64,000 bases of DNA from Aselliscus stoliczkanus (lineage: Eukaryota > Chordata > Mammalia > Chiroptera > Hipposideridae). Below the pieces are notes generated by a model, which had not been told where the DNA came from, searched no databases, and saw only the letters and a program-made list of their open reading frames with translations. The stretch's first letter is position 1. Each line of letters starts with the position of its first letter. The stretch is from positions 10,077,501 to 10,141,500 of the forward strand of contig CM066736.1 of the NCBI GenBank assembly GCA_033961575.1, given 5' to 3'. Positions 1 through 10,744 of the stretch are shown one piece after another. Both the position numbers and the translations under genes were made by a program.

Positions 1-77
1 ATGACATATTTGGCCAGCCCTCTGAGTATCTATAGATGCCACACTAGCTCAGGAGGCAAGATGGCACCATGCAAGGA

Positions 78-225
78 GAGCCCTGGCAGACCTGAGTTCA
101 GACCCCACCTCTGTCAACTTTTGTAGCTGGGCAATTTTGAGCAAATTACTCAGCCTTGGTTCCCCCAGCTATAAAACTGGATTATGCTACCTGTCTCCAG
201 GGATCTCAATCAGGATTAAATCAGA
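78..225 (+). mobile_element. MIR SINE fragment
   Basis: The order of MIR consensus pieces is visible: a 'gagttcagaccccacctctg' head, then the 'gagcaaattactcagcc' core, then a decayed 'aggattaaatcag' end. It is an old tRNA-derived SINE. The assignment is by eye, so edges are approximate. Confidence 0.6.
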
Positions 226-250
226 CAGTTGCCTGTATCTCCTTTCTAGC

Positions 251-405
251 CTCTCTGTGCCTCAGTTTCCCCATCTTTAAAATGGAGACATTACTTGTAT
301 ATACCACATGGGACTGCTCTGAGGATTAAATGATTTCATACATGCAAAGGTCTTAGAAGAGTTCTGCAACATGGTAAGTGCTCACTATATGCTATCAATC
401 AGTTT
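251..405 (+). mobile_element. MIR SINE fragment
   Basis: The MIR core 'cctctctgtgcctcagtttc' is followed by 'aaaatggagac', 'gaggattaaatg' and 'gtaagtgctcactatatg', in consensus order. It lies next to another MIR piece in the same orientation. Confidence 0.75.
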
Positions 406-426
406 TAGCACAGTCAAATCTAGGCA

Positions 427-1003
427 TATGAGGTCTGACAATTACGTTCGCGAACTCGTTACAATGATGTTGCTAATCTTTTTTTAAAATATCAGAGGGA
501 TTATTCATTATGAATTCGTACCAACTGGACAAACAGTTAACCAAGTTGACTATTTGGAAGTGCTGAAAAGGCTGCGTGAAACAGTCAGGTTACCTGAACA
601 TTTCGCCAACAATTCACGGCTCTTGCATCGCAACAATGCACCAGCTCTCACAGCACTGCCTGGGGGGTGGGGTTAGGCAGTAAACAAAGAACTTTATTGG
701 AACACCCTCCCTACTCACCTGATCTGGCCCCCGATGACTTCTTTCTTTACCCGAAGATAAAGGAAGTATTGAAAGGGAGAAATTTTGATGACATTCAGGA
801 CATCAAGGGTAATATGATGACAGCTCTGATTGCCACTGCAGAAAAAGAGTTCCAAAATTGCTTTAAAGGGTGGTCTAGGCTCTGGTGTTGGTGCATAGCT
901 TCCCAAGGGGAGGACTTTGAAGGTGACTGTAGTGATATTCAGCAATGAGATATGTAGCACCTTTTCTAGGATCAGTTCAAGAATGTAATTGTCAGATCCC
1001 TTA
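427..1003 (+). mobile_element. internally deleted mariner element
   Basis: Terminal inverted repeats are visible: the left end reads 'ggtctgacaattacgttcg' and the right end, on the other strand, reads 'gggatctgacaattacattc'. TA dinucleotides flank both ends (427-428 and 1002-1003), the normal mariner target duplication. The interior is about 575 bp, against roughly 1.3 kb for a full mariner. The left repeat runs almost directly into sequence for the second half of the transposase, so the DNA-binding region and first catalytic aspartate are missing. A second copy with the same structure lies at 49783-50348. The element cannot encode its own mobility. Confidence 0.92.
491..948 (+). pseudogene. 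mariner transposase C-terminal remnant
   Basis: This is the decayed coding part of the mariner. From about position 690 an open frame carries YSPDLAPDDFF, the region of the third catalytic aspartate of the DD34D transposase family, followed by YPKIKEVLKG and a C-terminal stretch ending near SQGEDFEGD. Upstream, the 'HHDNAP' region is recognisable at nucleotide level, but the second catalytic Asp codon is changed and the frame is broken near 590-670. The N-terminal helix-turn-helix domains are absent. It is dead as a transposase; the methionine at 667 is fortuitous. Confidence 0.88.
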
Positions 1004-1009
1004 TGTGAA

Positions 1010-1615
1010 GTATTCTATTGATGATGGTTATAACAATTATTATTACTGTTAATGATATCCTTTATTATTTAATACTTATTATTACTTCTAACTTTTCTTT
1101 TCCTTTTTTTTTTTACCTAATGAACTGGTTTTCTTGCTGAGCGGATTTCTCTTTTGTCTCATAGACAATCCCTTCACATTCCTGGTGACAGTCAAGCCAG
1201 ACAAAAATTTCTTGGGGTTGCTCCTTTCTCTCCAATGGGTTTCCCAGTTCTGAAAACCTAGATTTCAAAATGCCATGTAAAGAAGTTTGCAAGAACTTAC
1301 CAGCATGCTCAGTCAAGAATTAGCCCACATATTGGAGCAAAGATACCACTGGAGGATGTGACGACATTCAAGACTGGAGAGTTCATGCAGTGAGCTCTGT
1401 TCTTTTGCTCTGTATGGAAATGAGAAGTGAGACAGCAGTCAGTCATGGGTAATGTACTCATCACTGTCATTCCTCCACCAATCCCCCCCATGCTTCCCTA
1501 TCCTCATCCTCTGAGGACAAGATCTGATCTTCATATTAATTGGAGGTCAATATTTTCCACATCACTAGTGATGGAAGAAGAAAGAAGGTGATGACTTCTT
1601 ACCCTCGCTCTTAGT
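1010..1615. other. no gene or clear repeat seen
   Basis: AT-rich unique sequence with a T run near 1106. Open frames on the minus strand here are under 70 codons and resemble no family I know. Confidence 0.5.
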
Positions 1616-1623
1616 AAGTTGTA

Positions 1624-1951
1624 CAGCTGACCCTTGAACAAAATGGGGGTTAGGAGTACTGACCCTTCCTGTGCTGTTGAAAATCCGCGTATAACTTTGT
1701 ACTCCCCCAAAACTTTACTAATAGCCTATTGGTGATTGGAAGTCTCACCAATAACATAAACAGCCAACTAACACACATATTGTATGTTATATGTATTATA
1801 TACTGTATTCTTACAAGCGAGAGAAGAGAAAATGTTATTTAAAAATTATAAGAAAAAAAGACATTTACAGTATTATATGTATTTATTGAAAAAAAATCCA
1901 CGTATAAGGGAACCCACGCAGTTGACACTCGTGTTGTTCAAGGATGACTTG
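1624..1951 (+). mobile_element. MER2 (Tigger/pogo-type) DNA transposon
   Basis: The left end 'cagctgacccttgaacaa' and the complement of the right end, 'caagtcatccttgaacaac', are matching MER2 terminal repeats. TA flanks both sides (1622-1623 and 1952-1953). The interior contains the MER2 phrases 'gaaaatccgcgtataactt' and 'tgtatgttatatgtattata'. The element is about 328 bp, non-autonomous and nearly complete. The 97-codon open frame over it (1784-2077) is not a gene. Confidence 0.93.
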
Positions 1952-1959
1952 TATTCTGT

Positions 1960-3790
1960 GGTGATCCAAGGAGTCAATATCTTTTACTCATGGGTGAAGG
2001 AAGTAAAAGATAGTAGCCTAAGTGAACTTTTGACATTGTTTTATCCATGGGACCCTCTCCTCCCAAAATCCTATTGAAGGGAAACCTGTGTCCTCAACTG
2101 GTCTGCTAAAGGCATTCCCAGAGCAGAATATCTTAGAATAGAGGAAAATGTTTTAGCCATGAATTAGTCTATTTAGCAGGTATTGCCTGAGAAAAACAGA
2201 CAGAGATATGTTCAGAGATAACCATAGAATTTCTGGAAAGAAGTGGTGAAACTTCTGAAAGGATGTCATGGTATTCTTGCCTTCCAAAAAAAAAAAAAAA
2301 AATCCTCTCTGAGCTGGACATTCCCATTCAAAAGCTTTATTAGTGTTTTTCTCCATTGGGAAAATGTTCCAGAGGATTGGATTTCAGGCAGTGAAAAGTC
2401 CAAGTTGCCAAAATTAGCTTGAGGTCTTTGTGTGGTAGGGGTGGGGGAAAAGGAGATCAAGAGACATACTGGACAGCTCCGCAGGATGCAGAGGCCATGC
2501 TTGATTCACTCCCCAGGCCAAAGTAAACGTGAAACCCGATGCTCAGGAAAAAAAAAAACAAAAAAAAACACCTCAGTGCCTGGTCATTTCTCAGAGAGAA
2601 AAATGCAACTGGTCTGGAAAAAGATAGCATTCATTTTCCTAGGGGAGCTTACCCATTCAAGGAACATTGATGGAGGGCCTGTGATATGTTAGATGCTGTC
2701 TGCATTCACTCTTCCCAATCTCTCAGTAAGGCACCCTCTATGTTGCTCATTTGACAGATGTAACCCAGAAGTCAGCTTGACCCATATGATTTCTCTCTTT
2801 TAACTGATGCCGACCACTGCCAGTTGTGACGAAAGCATTAGATTTTACTGAAGATTCCACGGGGTGAAAGCAGGAGGGTATTTACATCATGCACTCACAA
2901 AAACACTACCTAAAACTTCCACGTCAGGCAAGTCCTCTCCCTGCAGTTGGCTTCTCCACGCCCTGCCACCAGCAGAAGGTTTTCTTCATCCTTTGCCCAT
3001 GTGGTTCCTACCCTCATTTTCTTCCCTCCTGCCTGTCCTCCGATGGAGCCTCGAATGCCTCCTCCCCGGGCTACATTTGTGCACTTCATCCCTGCCTTGG
3101 ACCCACTTCAAGTATGTACACCTACAGGCATCACTGTGGCCAGCCAGCTCTCCATGACCAGCACACGCCACCTCACCAGGATAGGATTGGCGGAGGAGGT
3201 AGACAGGAAGAGCAAAGCATGGTTGTCTCTTGTCAATCTCAGGAAACGAAACCCCAGAGAAGCGAGGCACTTTACTTTTACAGAATAATATTTCCAAACC
3301 CAGACATTCTCGGGTCCTTCACCTGTAGGTCAGGTTGCCTCCCACACGAGTTCTGCGAGGTGAAGCAGCACTTATGATGCTGGAAAAGGAAACGGAAAAT
3401 AAGGGGGACGATATGAAGATCCAAGAGCACGGAGGCCCCAAGAGATCTAAAGAGGGACTCAGAAGTCAATACTATACACCGTTTCTGGAACTCCTGTATC
3501 ATACCCAAGGATACTGACTTTTGTGCCTTGTCTTTGATACTTCCAGTGAGACGGAGCTTAGTACCCCTTGAGACCACCCAGTCTATTGTTGGGCAACTGT
3601 GGGAGATGTTTTTCTTTCCATTGAGCCAACCTTGACCTTCTTGTAACTTTCATCCACAATTGCTCATTCTTCCTTCTGGACCTAGCTGGAATAAGTCAGA
3701 TCAGTCTCTTTGGCATTCTGTCTTCCTAATATTTGGTGGCAGCTAGGTCATGAATTATCTCACTTCGAAATTTCCTGACTTCCACCTGAG
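1960..3790. other. no gene seen; two A-rich tracts
   Basis: Mostly unique-looking sequence with A-rich tracts at 2286-2302 and 2548-2570. The longest open frame (2889-3377, 162 codons) overlaps others on both strands, has no recognisable domain and carries no splice or promoter context I can support. Confidence 0.5.
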
Positions 3791-3794
3791 GTAG

Positions 3795-3905
3795 GGGTAT
3801 TTTTCACCCCCATTTTACAGATGGGAAATGCGTCTGACTGAGGTGAAGAACATGGGTGAAGATACAGAGCTAGTGAGTGTCAGAGGCTAAGTTTGAATGC
3901 TGGAT
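3795..3905 (-). mobile_element. MIR SINE fragment
   Basis: 'cccattttacagatgggaaa' followed by 'gatacagagctagtgagtg' is the reverse complement of the MIR 3' half. Confidence 0.65.
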
Positions 3906-3944
3906 GTTGAACATTGGGTCACACAGAGAGAGGCCGGTGAAATG

Positions 3945-3980
3945 GATTCTCTGTCTATTATTGATTCTCTGTCTATTATT
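3945..3980. repeat. 18-bp direct duplication
   Basis: The unit 'gattctctgtctattatt' occurs twice in perfect tandem (3945-3962 and 3963-3980). It looks like a recent local slippage duplication. Confidence 0.9.
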
Positions 3981-4086
3981 ATCTGTCCAGTTTCAATAAG
4001 AACAGCTGCTTCATTAGCTCTTTCTGATGTCAGAGAAACTGACCCATAAAGGGATGCTAAATGTATATGTTAAGAGTGGTCAAATG

Positions 4087-4193
4087 CCGGGCCAGCCAAG
4101 TGGCGCATTGGTTAAGCGCTGGCTTGGGACTCCAGCGGCCCCGGTTCAGGGCCACATATGAGGGCCAGTGACACTGCCCTCAAAAAAAAAAAA
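4087..4193 (+). mobile_element. short tRNA-derived SINE (Rhin-1-like)
   Basis: A 15-bp target duplication, 'aagagtggtcaaatg', flanks the insert at 4072-4086 and 4194-4208 with no mismatch, so this is a young insertion. The body starts 'ccgggccagccaagtggcgc', has tRNA-like promoter boxes (around 'tggcgcattgg' and 'ggttcagggcc'), and ends 'gacactgccctc' followed by an A tail. The same head and end occur at 17.7 and 39.9 kb, and the head also at 45.8 kb. Confidence 0.93.
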
Positions 4194-4204
4194 AAGAGTG
4201 GTCA

Positions 4205-4325
4205 AATGAGAAAAGGAATAAAAGGAACATAAAGGAAGGAAAGAGAAAAGAGAGAGAAAGAAACAGAGAAACAGTGGGAGGTAGGAGGTAGATAATGAGC
4301 AGGGAGAGAAGGAGGGACAGAGGGG
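4205..4325. repeat. purine-rich tract
   Basis: About 120 bp that is almost all A and G (GGAA, GAGA and GGGA blocks) immediately after the SINE target duplication. It gives rise to spurious Ser/Phe/Leu-rich frames on the minus strand. Confidence 0.75.
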
Positions 4326-4329
4326 ACAG

Positions 4330-5345
4330 AAGATTAAAACATTTAGGATGCCAATGGTCCAAAGGCAGCTGCTGATGCTGTTGGAAGCCTGTCCAGTCAT
4401 GTGCAGGCCCACTGACTTCTGGAAACATCCATGGCTGGGGATGCAAAAATCGGGGCTTCTGAGTCAAGACCAACAGGAGATATAAAGCTTTCAGCTTGTA
4501 AGCCCCAAATATCATCATCTTCTTTTCTGCTGAAGGCAAGTAGCAGGTACTTTAATTTGAAATTGATTAATATTTTAAGCACATGGATATTATTTTCCCC
4601 GAATAGGAGCTTTTAATATTGGATCCATGGACTGAACGTCAAGGTTAAATGAGTTTGAACCCCTTGGAATTATATGTAAAATGTATGAATGTTCAATTCT
4701 ATTTCTTCATGGTCTCTTCTTAATTCTAATAGGACTTTATACCACTCTCATAAGGGAGGTACAGATGACAGGATAAAATGACCCCAGCGTTTAGAAAAAT
4801 AGCCCTTGACTGATCTCAGACTTGGGTCAGCCATTCACTGGTTGAAGGGCTTTTGTGAGCCACTTCCCTGTGGGAGCAGGACATGGGGTAGGACTAGTTA
4901 AAATGTACATGATACTGTTTGGGGAGTTGATGAAAGGTTCTTCCTTGGGAACTGCCACCAGCCCCTCACTGTCTCCTCCCCGCCTCCAACAAGGGTACTT
5001 TACTGTATATCTGTTGTTGATGTATATGTGACCCCATGGCCATGCCATAACCCATTAGAGTCGGGTCCATCAGATTGTCTCTCTTTGAGATTTGGAATGG
5101 AGTTCAGCGATGCAGGCCAGGCTGCTGGTTGGTTAAACCGAGCCGATGGAGGTGGAGAGCTGTGTTAGCCATGTTTAGCTACGTGAACATGGATCAGACA
5201 ACATGGCTGCTCTTAGGAATGGGAGACAAGGATAAAGGAGACGTGAGGAGAGGATCAAACAGAGCATTTGGGGGTTACAGAGAAGACAATGAGGGAGAGA
5301 AAGAGATGGGAGGAGATATGGATGTGTGTGTCAGAGGGTGTGTTC
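4330..5345. other. no gene or clear repeat seen
   Basis: Unique-looking sequence. Short open frames on both strands overlap each other and show no domain. Confidence 0.45.
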
Positions 5346-5350
5346 AGAGA

Positions 5351-5355
5351 ATGTG

Positions 5356-5392
<37 letters not shown>
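5351..5392. repeat. (GT)n microsatellite
   Basis: 'gtgagt' units pass into about 17 uninterrupted GT dinucleotides, probably polymorphic in length. Confidence 0.95.
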
Positions 5393-5395
<3 letters not shown>

Positions 5396-5419
5396 CTCTG
5401 GAAAGATAACACACCAAAA

Positions 5420-5930
5420 TAACAAGTTACTCTGGTAGGTGAAATTGCGTGTTTTCTATTCTCTTCTTCAAATTTCTCTGTGTTGCCTGCATTAGTTTAC
5501 AGAGGGCACGTATTAGTTTTACAATCCGCGAAAACGATGAATCTATTTCCATTTGGGGAACATTTTCTTTAAAAAAAAAAATGCATCTTGGGACAGCAGA
5601 GTTTTCTCCATGCGAAGCCCGAGGGAGAGATGGAGCCGGTGCTCGGGCCTTTGTAGTAAATATCTCCAGACCACACTAAATCCAATCTTCTCATTTGGGG
5701 TTATTTGCTTTCCGGACGGCAGGGCTGTGATGGATCCCAGATTCAGCACTCGTGGCATCTCAATCAGCTGTGTTTAGATGCCGCTGTGACACAAGATTAT
5801 GACATTTTGATGGGATTAGGACATAACTTTGCTTTAATCTATAAAGCCCTGTATGCTTTGGGATCTGATTACCCTGGCAATTCCCTTCCTCAGCCTTAGC
5901 AATTAAGATTAGCCAGAATGCTTCTGTAAA
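5420..5930. other. repeat-free stretch, possible conserved non-coding element
   Basis: I see no transposon signature. The sequence has clustered homeodomain-like and TAAT-type motifs ('gcaattaagatta', 'tctgattaccctgg') and 'tttgctttaatctataaag'. The short frames have no domain. Calling it an enhancer is inference only; alignment to other mammals would decide. Confidence 0.25.
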
Positions 5931-5939
5931 TGATCCCCA

Positions 5940-7050
5940 TATTGAAGGCTCAGGAAATCAGAAATGGGTGGGGTTTTTTCCCTCTCCCCCGGTTTTGTTC
6001 CCCCTTTTGTGCCGAAAGGACTGGCTCTCTCTCGAAGGCTCTTGTCCCCAGATCCTACTGAAATGTCTGTTTCATTCCTTCCTCTGCTCCCTGGAGAAGC
6101 CATCTTTGGATACCTCCTCCTTTTTGCTACGTCATCCACGAAGTTTTGCGCCCATTGAATGCAATCACCGGTGCTTGTGCTTGGTGCCATCAGTCCCAGC
6201 AGTGACAGGTGGATTTGTAAATCTGGCCAAGAAAGGACAGCATTCAGACTTCCAGTGACTTGAATGAAACTCCTTCGGCCTCCAGAAGTGTGGTTGATCC
6301 ACCGTAACCACGTTGGCTCCAGGTTATATTTTCCAGAGAGATTTGCTCCCAGAATCCTTCAGCTGCAGGAATGTATGGTCTGTGGTCAAACATTGTTACA
6401 TTCTCTCATGCTTTTATTTCCAATAAAATATAGTTGTTTGAATGTGGTACCAAAAAAGAAAAAACCCCCACCAAGGTTATTGGAAGATACAGGTTTAATC
6501 CGTCATCATTTAAATTAGGTGTGTGTGAGAAACAATAGATCATGATACTGAATCTATTCTGGTTTGACTTTCCCACCCAGCTCTTCACCTTGACTTCCAC
6601 CCTGAAAGGCTGACCTACAAAGGTCAGCATCAAGGGACTCCCTTGCCTTTTAGTTGGGTTTGACCAATGGGAGGCATTCATAAGAATTACAAAGGGTGGA
6701 AAAAAGAGTATTTATCCCCTCAGTTAGCTCATGCTGGGTCTGGGTTTGGCAATGACTGGCTCCTCTCCCAAGGCCACATCTCCTGTCTGGAAGTCCTTTC
6801 ATGCAGCTACAGCTCGCTCCACATTCCAGCAATTTCTTCATCTCTATACTTGCGTTTGTGACCCCGGGTAGGTAACGTTCCAGACTGTCAATCTCATGGT
6901 GTTTGACTAGCCTACTGGTTTTCTTTAAGCCTCCCTACACTTTTGCAAATGGTCTCTTAATTACATTTTTGTTCATGCCTCCTGTTGAGTGAGCTCTCTC
7001 TCTGCTGCAAGGACTCTGACCAATATCAGCATCATGATTGCCAGCAGGAT
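5940..7050. other. no gene or clear repeat seen
   Basis: Unique-looking sequence with overlapping short frames on both strands (longest 96 codons) and no recognisable domain. Confidence 0.45.
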
Positions 7051-7059
7051 TTCTGGAGC

Positions 7060-7262
7060 CTGGCAACCTTCAAATCCAGAGGCTCCATTCCCATCCTGGT
7101 ATATGAACTTAGCAAGTGATTTCATGTCCCTGAAACCTAGTTGCCTAGCCTACAAAATAAGCACACAAATAACACCCAACTCATTGGGTTATTATGATGG
7201 TTAAGTCCATTTCAAGGGTGACAGTATGTGTGGCACACAGTAATCACTCAATAAATGTCGGT
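7060..7262 (+). mobile_element. MIR SINE
   Basis: MIR order is preserved: 'caagtgatttcatgtccctg', 'gggttattatgatggttaag', then 'ggcacacagtaatcactca' and 'ataaatgtcgg'. Confidence 0.75.
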
Positions 7263-7269
7263 TTCCTCC

Positions 7270-8025
7270 CCCTGCCTCCCATACCCAACACCGACTTCTT
7301 ATTAGGCCTGATGCCCATTATTTTGAAGGCTTATCTTCCTTGAAACAATTCTTCTTTCAGTGGCTAACATGATTACAACACATTGGCATTGTTGAGTCGC
7401 ACAGGATGAAAAATGAGGTTAAAAAACAAAAAAGACTCGGTAGCCAGATGGGCCACCTGGGGCTATCAATTGCCCTGTCACCTTTGCTAACCTTATCAGA
7501 ATCAACCCAGGATCTGGTAAAATAACAATAGCTATTCTTGATTGAATACTGCCGTTCCAAAAGTGGGTTAGTCATCCCTTCTCTGTACCCCCAGACACTC
7601 CAGACAGCAATTTACTTAGCACTTCTAACAATGGACTGTGATGTTTTGTTTTTTTTCATTCCACCTATTTTCCCCACTTTACAATAAGGTGTGGCCAGGG
7701 ATCTGTTCTCTTCCAAAGGCTCAGCATAGTTCCTGACATTTATGAAAACGTTCATCAAGCATATTAAGAGAACAAGGGAATGAACGAGGGGAAGAGATGC
7801 TATGGGTCTCTTAAAGGATGGATGATGATATGGGAAGGCTGCACCACAGATATGGTACTTCACTGAGCCTTAAAGGTGAATATAGTTTAAAGTAGTAAGC
7901 AAAAAATAATTGAGAATATTTCAGGCAGAAGACATATAATCAGGGGTATGGGGAAGAAGTGTGTTAACTTCTTCTGACGAGAATAGAGATTTTTACGGCT
8001 TAGAGGGAAGGAAAATTTGACTCGA
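7270..8025. other. no gene seen
   Basis: AT-rich sequence with no confident repeat. The end (about 7860-8000) has old-repeat texture but I cannot name a family. Confidence 0.4.
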
Positions 8026-8028
8026 TAC

Positions 8029-8335
8029 TGTATGAGTTAGGGCAATGCGAGCTGCTATAACAAATAAGCCCACAAATCTCACTGGCTCAACCCAGTGAAA
8101 TATATTTCTAGCTTACATCAAGTCCACTTGATGTAAGTGGACTTACATCAGGTATTGCTAATTAGCAGGCAGCTCAGTTCCAAGAGGTGATTCTGAAGCC
8201 AGGGTTCTTCCGTCCTGTGGCTCTCCCATATTCTAAGGTCACCCAGAAGTGAAAAGATTCCATGTGGATAATGTTTACGGGACCCATGATAGGCACCTTG
8301 TTCCCTGATTTCGTGCTGTTCCAAACTAGGTCACC
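8029..8335 (-). mobile_element. old LTR fragment (ERVL-MaLR-like)
   Basis: It begins 'tgtatgagttagggcaatgc', then 'gctgctataacaaataagcc' and 'aatctcactggctca', the phrase order of the complement of MaLR-type LTRs. The 3' part is decayed and I see no target duplication. Confidence 0.55.
8112..8137. repeat. perfect inverted repeat, 12-bp arms, 2-bp centre
   Basis: 'cttacatcaagt' is followed by cc and then its exact complement 'acttgatgtaag'. A further partial copy, 'cttacatca', follows at about 8142-8150. It lies inside the LTR fragment and could extrude as a cruciform. Confidence 0.93.
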
Positions 8336-8339
8336 TGAG

Positions 8340-8995
8340 CCCACCTAACTGCAGGGAGGCTGGGAACTGTAATCTAGGTGGTGAACAGGAAGAAGGGGAA
8401 TGGATGTGCAGATGAGTTGGCCAGATTTGGGCACCGATTGGCAAGATGGAATGAGATCCTGGAGAGCCCTGGGTGGCAGACTGAAATCTATCTATTACAT
8501 GGCTGGATCCCATCAAATGAGCCTGCCGTTCCCACTGAAAAGTGATATTTCAGAAAATAGGTGATCTATGAAAACATGAACACAAGTTGGAAGGCAGCCA
8601 GGAAGGGCTAGAGAAAGCTCTGGGGGAGAATGCAAAGCTCACAGCGGATGCCCTCTCTTGTGCAAAACCTCAGCACCAGCAAGTGGCTTTCACCAAACCC
8701 ACGTATGACCAATGTTCAGTAATTCTTGATCCGCAGGGGGGGAAAAAAATCAACCTCTTCTTGTGCAATACGCCACACAAGAAAGGAAAGGGATGGAGGG
8801 AGGAGGGAGGGCATCTCGTACTTAATAGATGCATAAAATCTGTAGGGTCGGGGTTGCTCTGATTGCTTCCTCTCCTGATTACAGGCCATCCTGGTTTCTC
8901 CAGCCCTGAGGGGTTTTTCTGCACTTGAGACTTGTGTCACTAAAACCGAAGAAGTCCCAGGCAAACTGAGATAAGCTGCTCACCATTGCTCTGGC
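8340..8995. other. no gene or clear repeat seen
   Basis: Unique-looking sequence. A 91-codon plus frame and 82-84-codon minus frames overlap here without domains. Confidence 0.45.
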
Positions 8996-9004
8996 CCCCA
9001 AGAA

Positions 9005-9185
9005 ACATGGGTTTGCCTCCTAGCTCTGCCACTTAGTAAACTTGTGACTGTGAGCTTGTTTCATTATCTTCAATACGAGGACAATGAAATGGTCCACCCC
9101 GTGGGCTGACAAGAGGACTGAATGAGATAATTCATGAAAAGCGCTTAGCGATTTGTCAGGTGCACAGAATACACTCAATGTCGAA
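9005..9185 (+). mobile_element. MIR SINE
   Basis: 'ctagctctgccacttagtaa', 'tgaatgagataattcatgaa' and 'aagcgcttagcg' follow MIR consensus order. Confidence 0.8.
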
Positions 9186-9189
9186 TGGG

Positions 9190-10035
9190 ACTCTGCTCCT
9201 TGATTCAAATGATGCTTGTTTAAAATAGAGCCCCTGAGAGGGCTGAGGTTCTTCCTGGGGGAAACTGAGGCAGGAGGTCAAGCTGAGGAAGGAGGACTCC
9301 CTCTCCACCTGGGTGCTGTGGGAAGGGCCGGCCAGCTGGTGCTCAGATGCACAGGGCAGGCCAGGCTGCATGTGGCTCTCAGCTGCTGGTCGGCAGGGAG
9401 ACCAGGGCAAATGGGGCTACGATGATGGGCGAAGAAGGCAGCCTGCCCGAAGGATCTGATCCCCAACTCTTACCACCAAGGGAAGAAAGGCAGGGGGTGA
9501 GGGTGACGTGATAAGAAGGCCCCGAGGAGCTAGTTTTATTCCAGAGCTTTTCAAAGTTCACTCTTTTTCCTCTTGCAGGAACCAAACTTTAATAATCAGA
9601 GCCAGGGAGTGAAAGAGAGAGAAACCAGACTAGCAAACCATCCCCCTTTAAACAGGTCACGTTGTGTTCAGAAATAGGCTTTGAAATTGTGCATGTGTAA
9701 CCACAGCAGAGAGGGTTTGGGCCTCCGCTGTTCCCGCCTGAGGCTGAGCTGGAAAAAAGAGAAGAAATGAAAGGGGGGAAGAAAAGGGAGAAATTAAAGG
9801 AAAAGAAGGGGTTAGGGGAGAAGATCGGGGGAGAGATGAGAAAGAAAACCATTTTCCTGCACAGACACAGGACACAGAAATGTGCCCGCCACGGACCCCA
9901 TCTTAAAGAAATTTGTGGTCTTCTTGAGGTTGTCGGGGATAGTGAAGATGCACATCTTTTTTCCCTTTTGAGCAGTATTCTGTGCCATCGCCAGTGTGCA
10001 GTATCATATTTAATTCCCATGAGCAGCCTCCAATT
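9190..10035. other. no gene seen; purine-rich tract at 9752-9850
   Basis: A GA-rich block of about 100 bp (GGGGAAGAAAAGGG-type) occupies 9752-9850 and produces a Phe/Pro/Ser-rich 143-codon frame on the minus strand. That frame is low-complexity and not a credible protein. Confidence 0.5.
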
Positions 10036-10039
10036 TTAG

Positions 10040-10125
10040 AAATAAGGACATGGATGCTCAGAGAGATTAAGTAACTCACCTAAGGACACACAGCCAGTAA
10101 GTGGTAAGATTTGGATGAAGTCTGG
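10040..10125 (-). mobile_element. MIR SINE fragment
   Basis: 'gctcagagagattaagtaac', 'acacagccagtaagtgg' and 'atttggatgaagtctg' are the complement of the MIR head and core. Confidence 0.8.
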
Positions 10126-10261
10126 AATTTTTAATAATAGTTGGAAATATGACAACTCAATTCACTACCCAGCATGCTATAAAGGCAAAAGGGAATGGAA
10201 ATATCACGTATAGTACAAGGATACCGAAGTGGAAAAATACCATGGAATGCACAGCCTACAG

Positions 10262-10464
10262 CAGGGTTTCTCAACTTCAGCGCTACTGATACTTTGGCTG
10301 GATAATTCTTGGTTGTAGGGCCTGTCCTGCACATTGTGGGATGCTGAGCAGCAACCTGGGACCCTCCCCCACTCAATGCGAGCAGCACTCCCTTCCGCAT
10401 TCGTGATAACCAGCCCAAAATGTCTCCAGGTGCTGCCAAATTCACCCTCTGTTGAGAACCACGG
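10262..10464 (+). mobile_element. MER20 (hAT-Charlie)
   Basis: The ends 'cagggtttctcaac' and 'gttgagaaccac' are hAT inverted repeats. Inside, 'ggataattcttggttgtagg', 'cctgtcctgcacattgtggg' and 'aaaatgtctccagg' match the MER20 consensus order. It is a near full-length, non-autonomous DNA transposon. I cannot see a clean 8-bp target duplication. Confidence 0.9.
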
Positions 10465-10524
10465 ACGTAGAGGAAGGTATTAAAAACCAGTAATCACTAG
10501 GAACTCAGCGTCAACAAAAGGTAC

Positions 10525-10710
10525 TGTGGATGACATTTAATCTCATTGAACCTCGTTTAATATCTCCTTGAACTCCGACAAGAACCCGATGCAGTAGACA
10601 TTATTTACTTCCATTTTATAGAGGAGGGAATCTAAGGCTCAGAGAGCTTAATTTAAGTAACACGCGTGAGTTCATGCCATGAGTAAGAGACAGAGCTGGG
10701 ATTTGAACTC
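10525..10710 (-). mobile_element. MIR SINE
   Basis: 'ccattttatagaggagggaa', 'ggctcagagagcttaa' and 'gagctgggatttgaactcg' are the complement of MIR. Confidence 0.8.
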
Positions 10711-10744
10711 GAGTCTGATATTCTTTTCCCTGATGCTGTTCAGG

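Noticed and set aside
2889..3377. 162-codon open frame
   Set aside because: No domain, overlaps other frames of similar length on both strands, no splice or promoter context.
4087..4193. tRNA gene
   Set aside because: tRNA-like promoter boxes are present, but the sequence does not fold as a cloverleaf with an intact anticodon arm by eye, and poly(A) plus target duplication mark it as a SINE.
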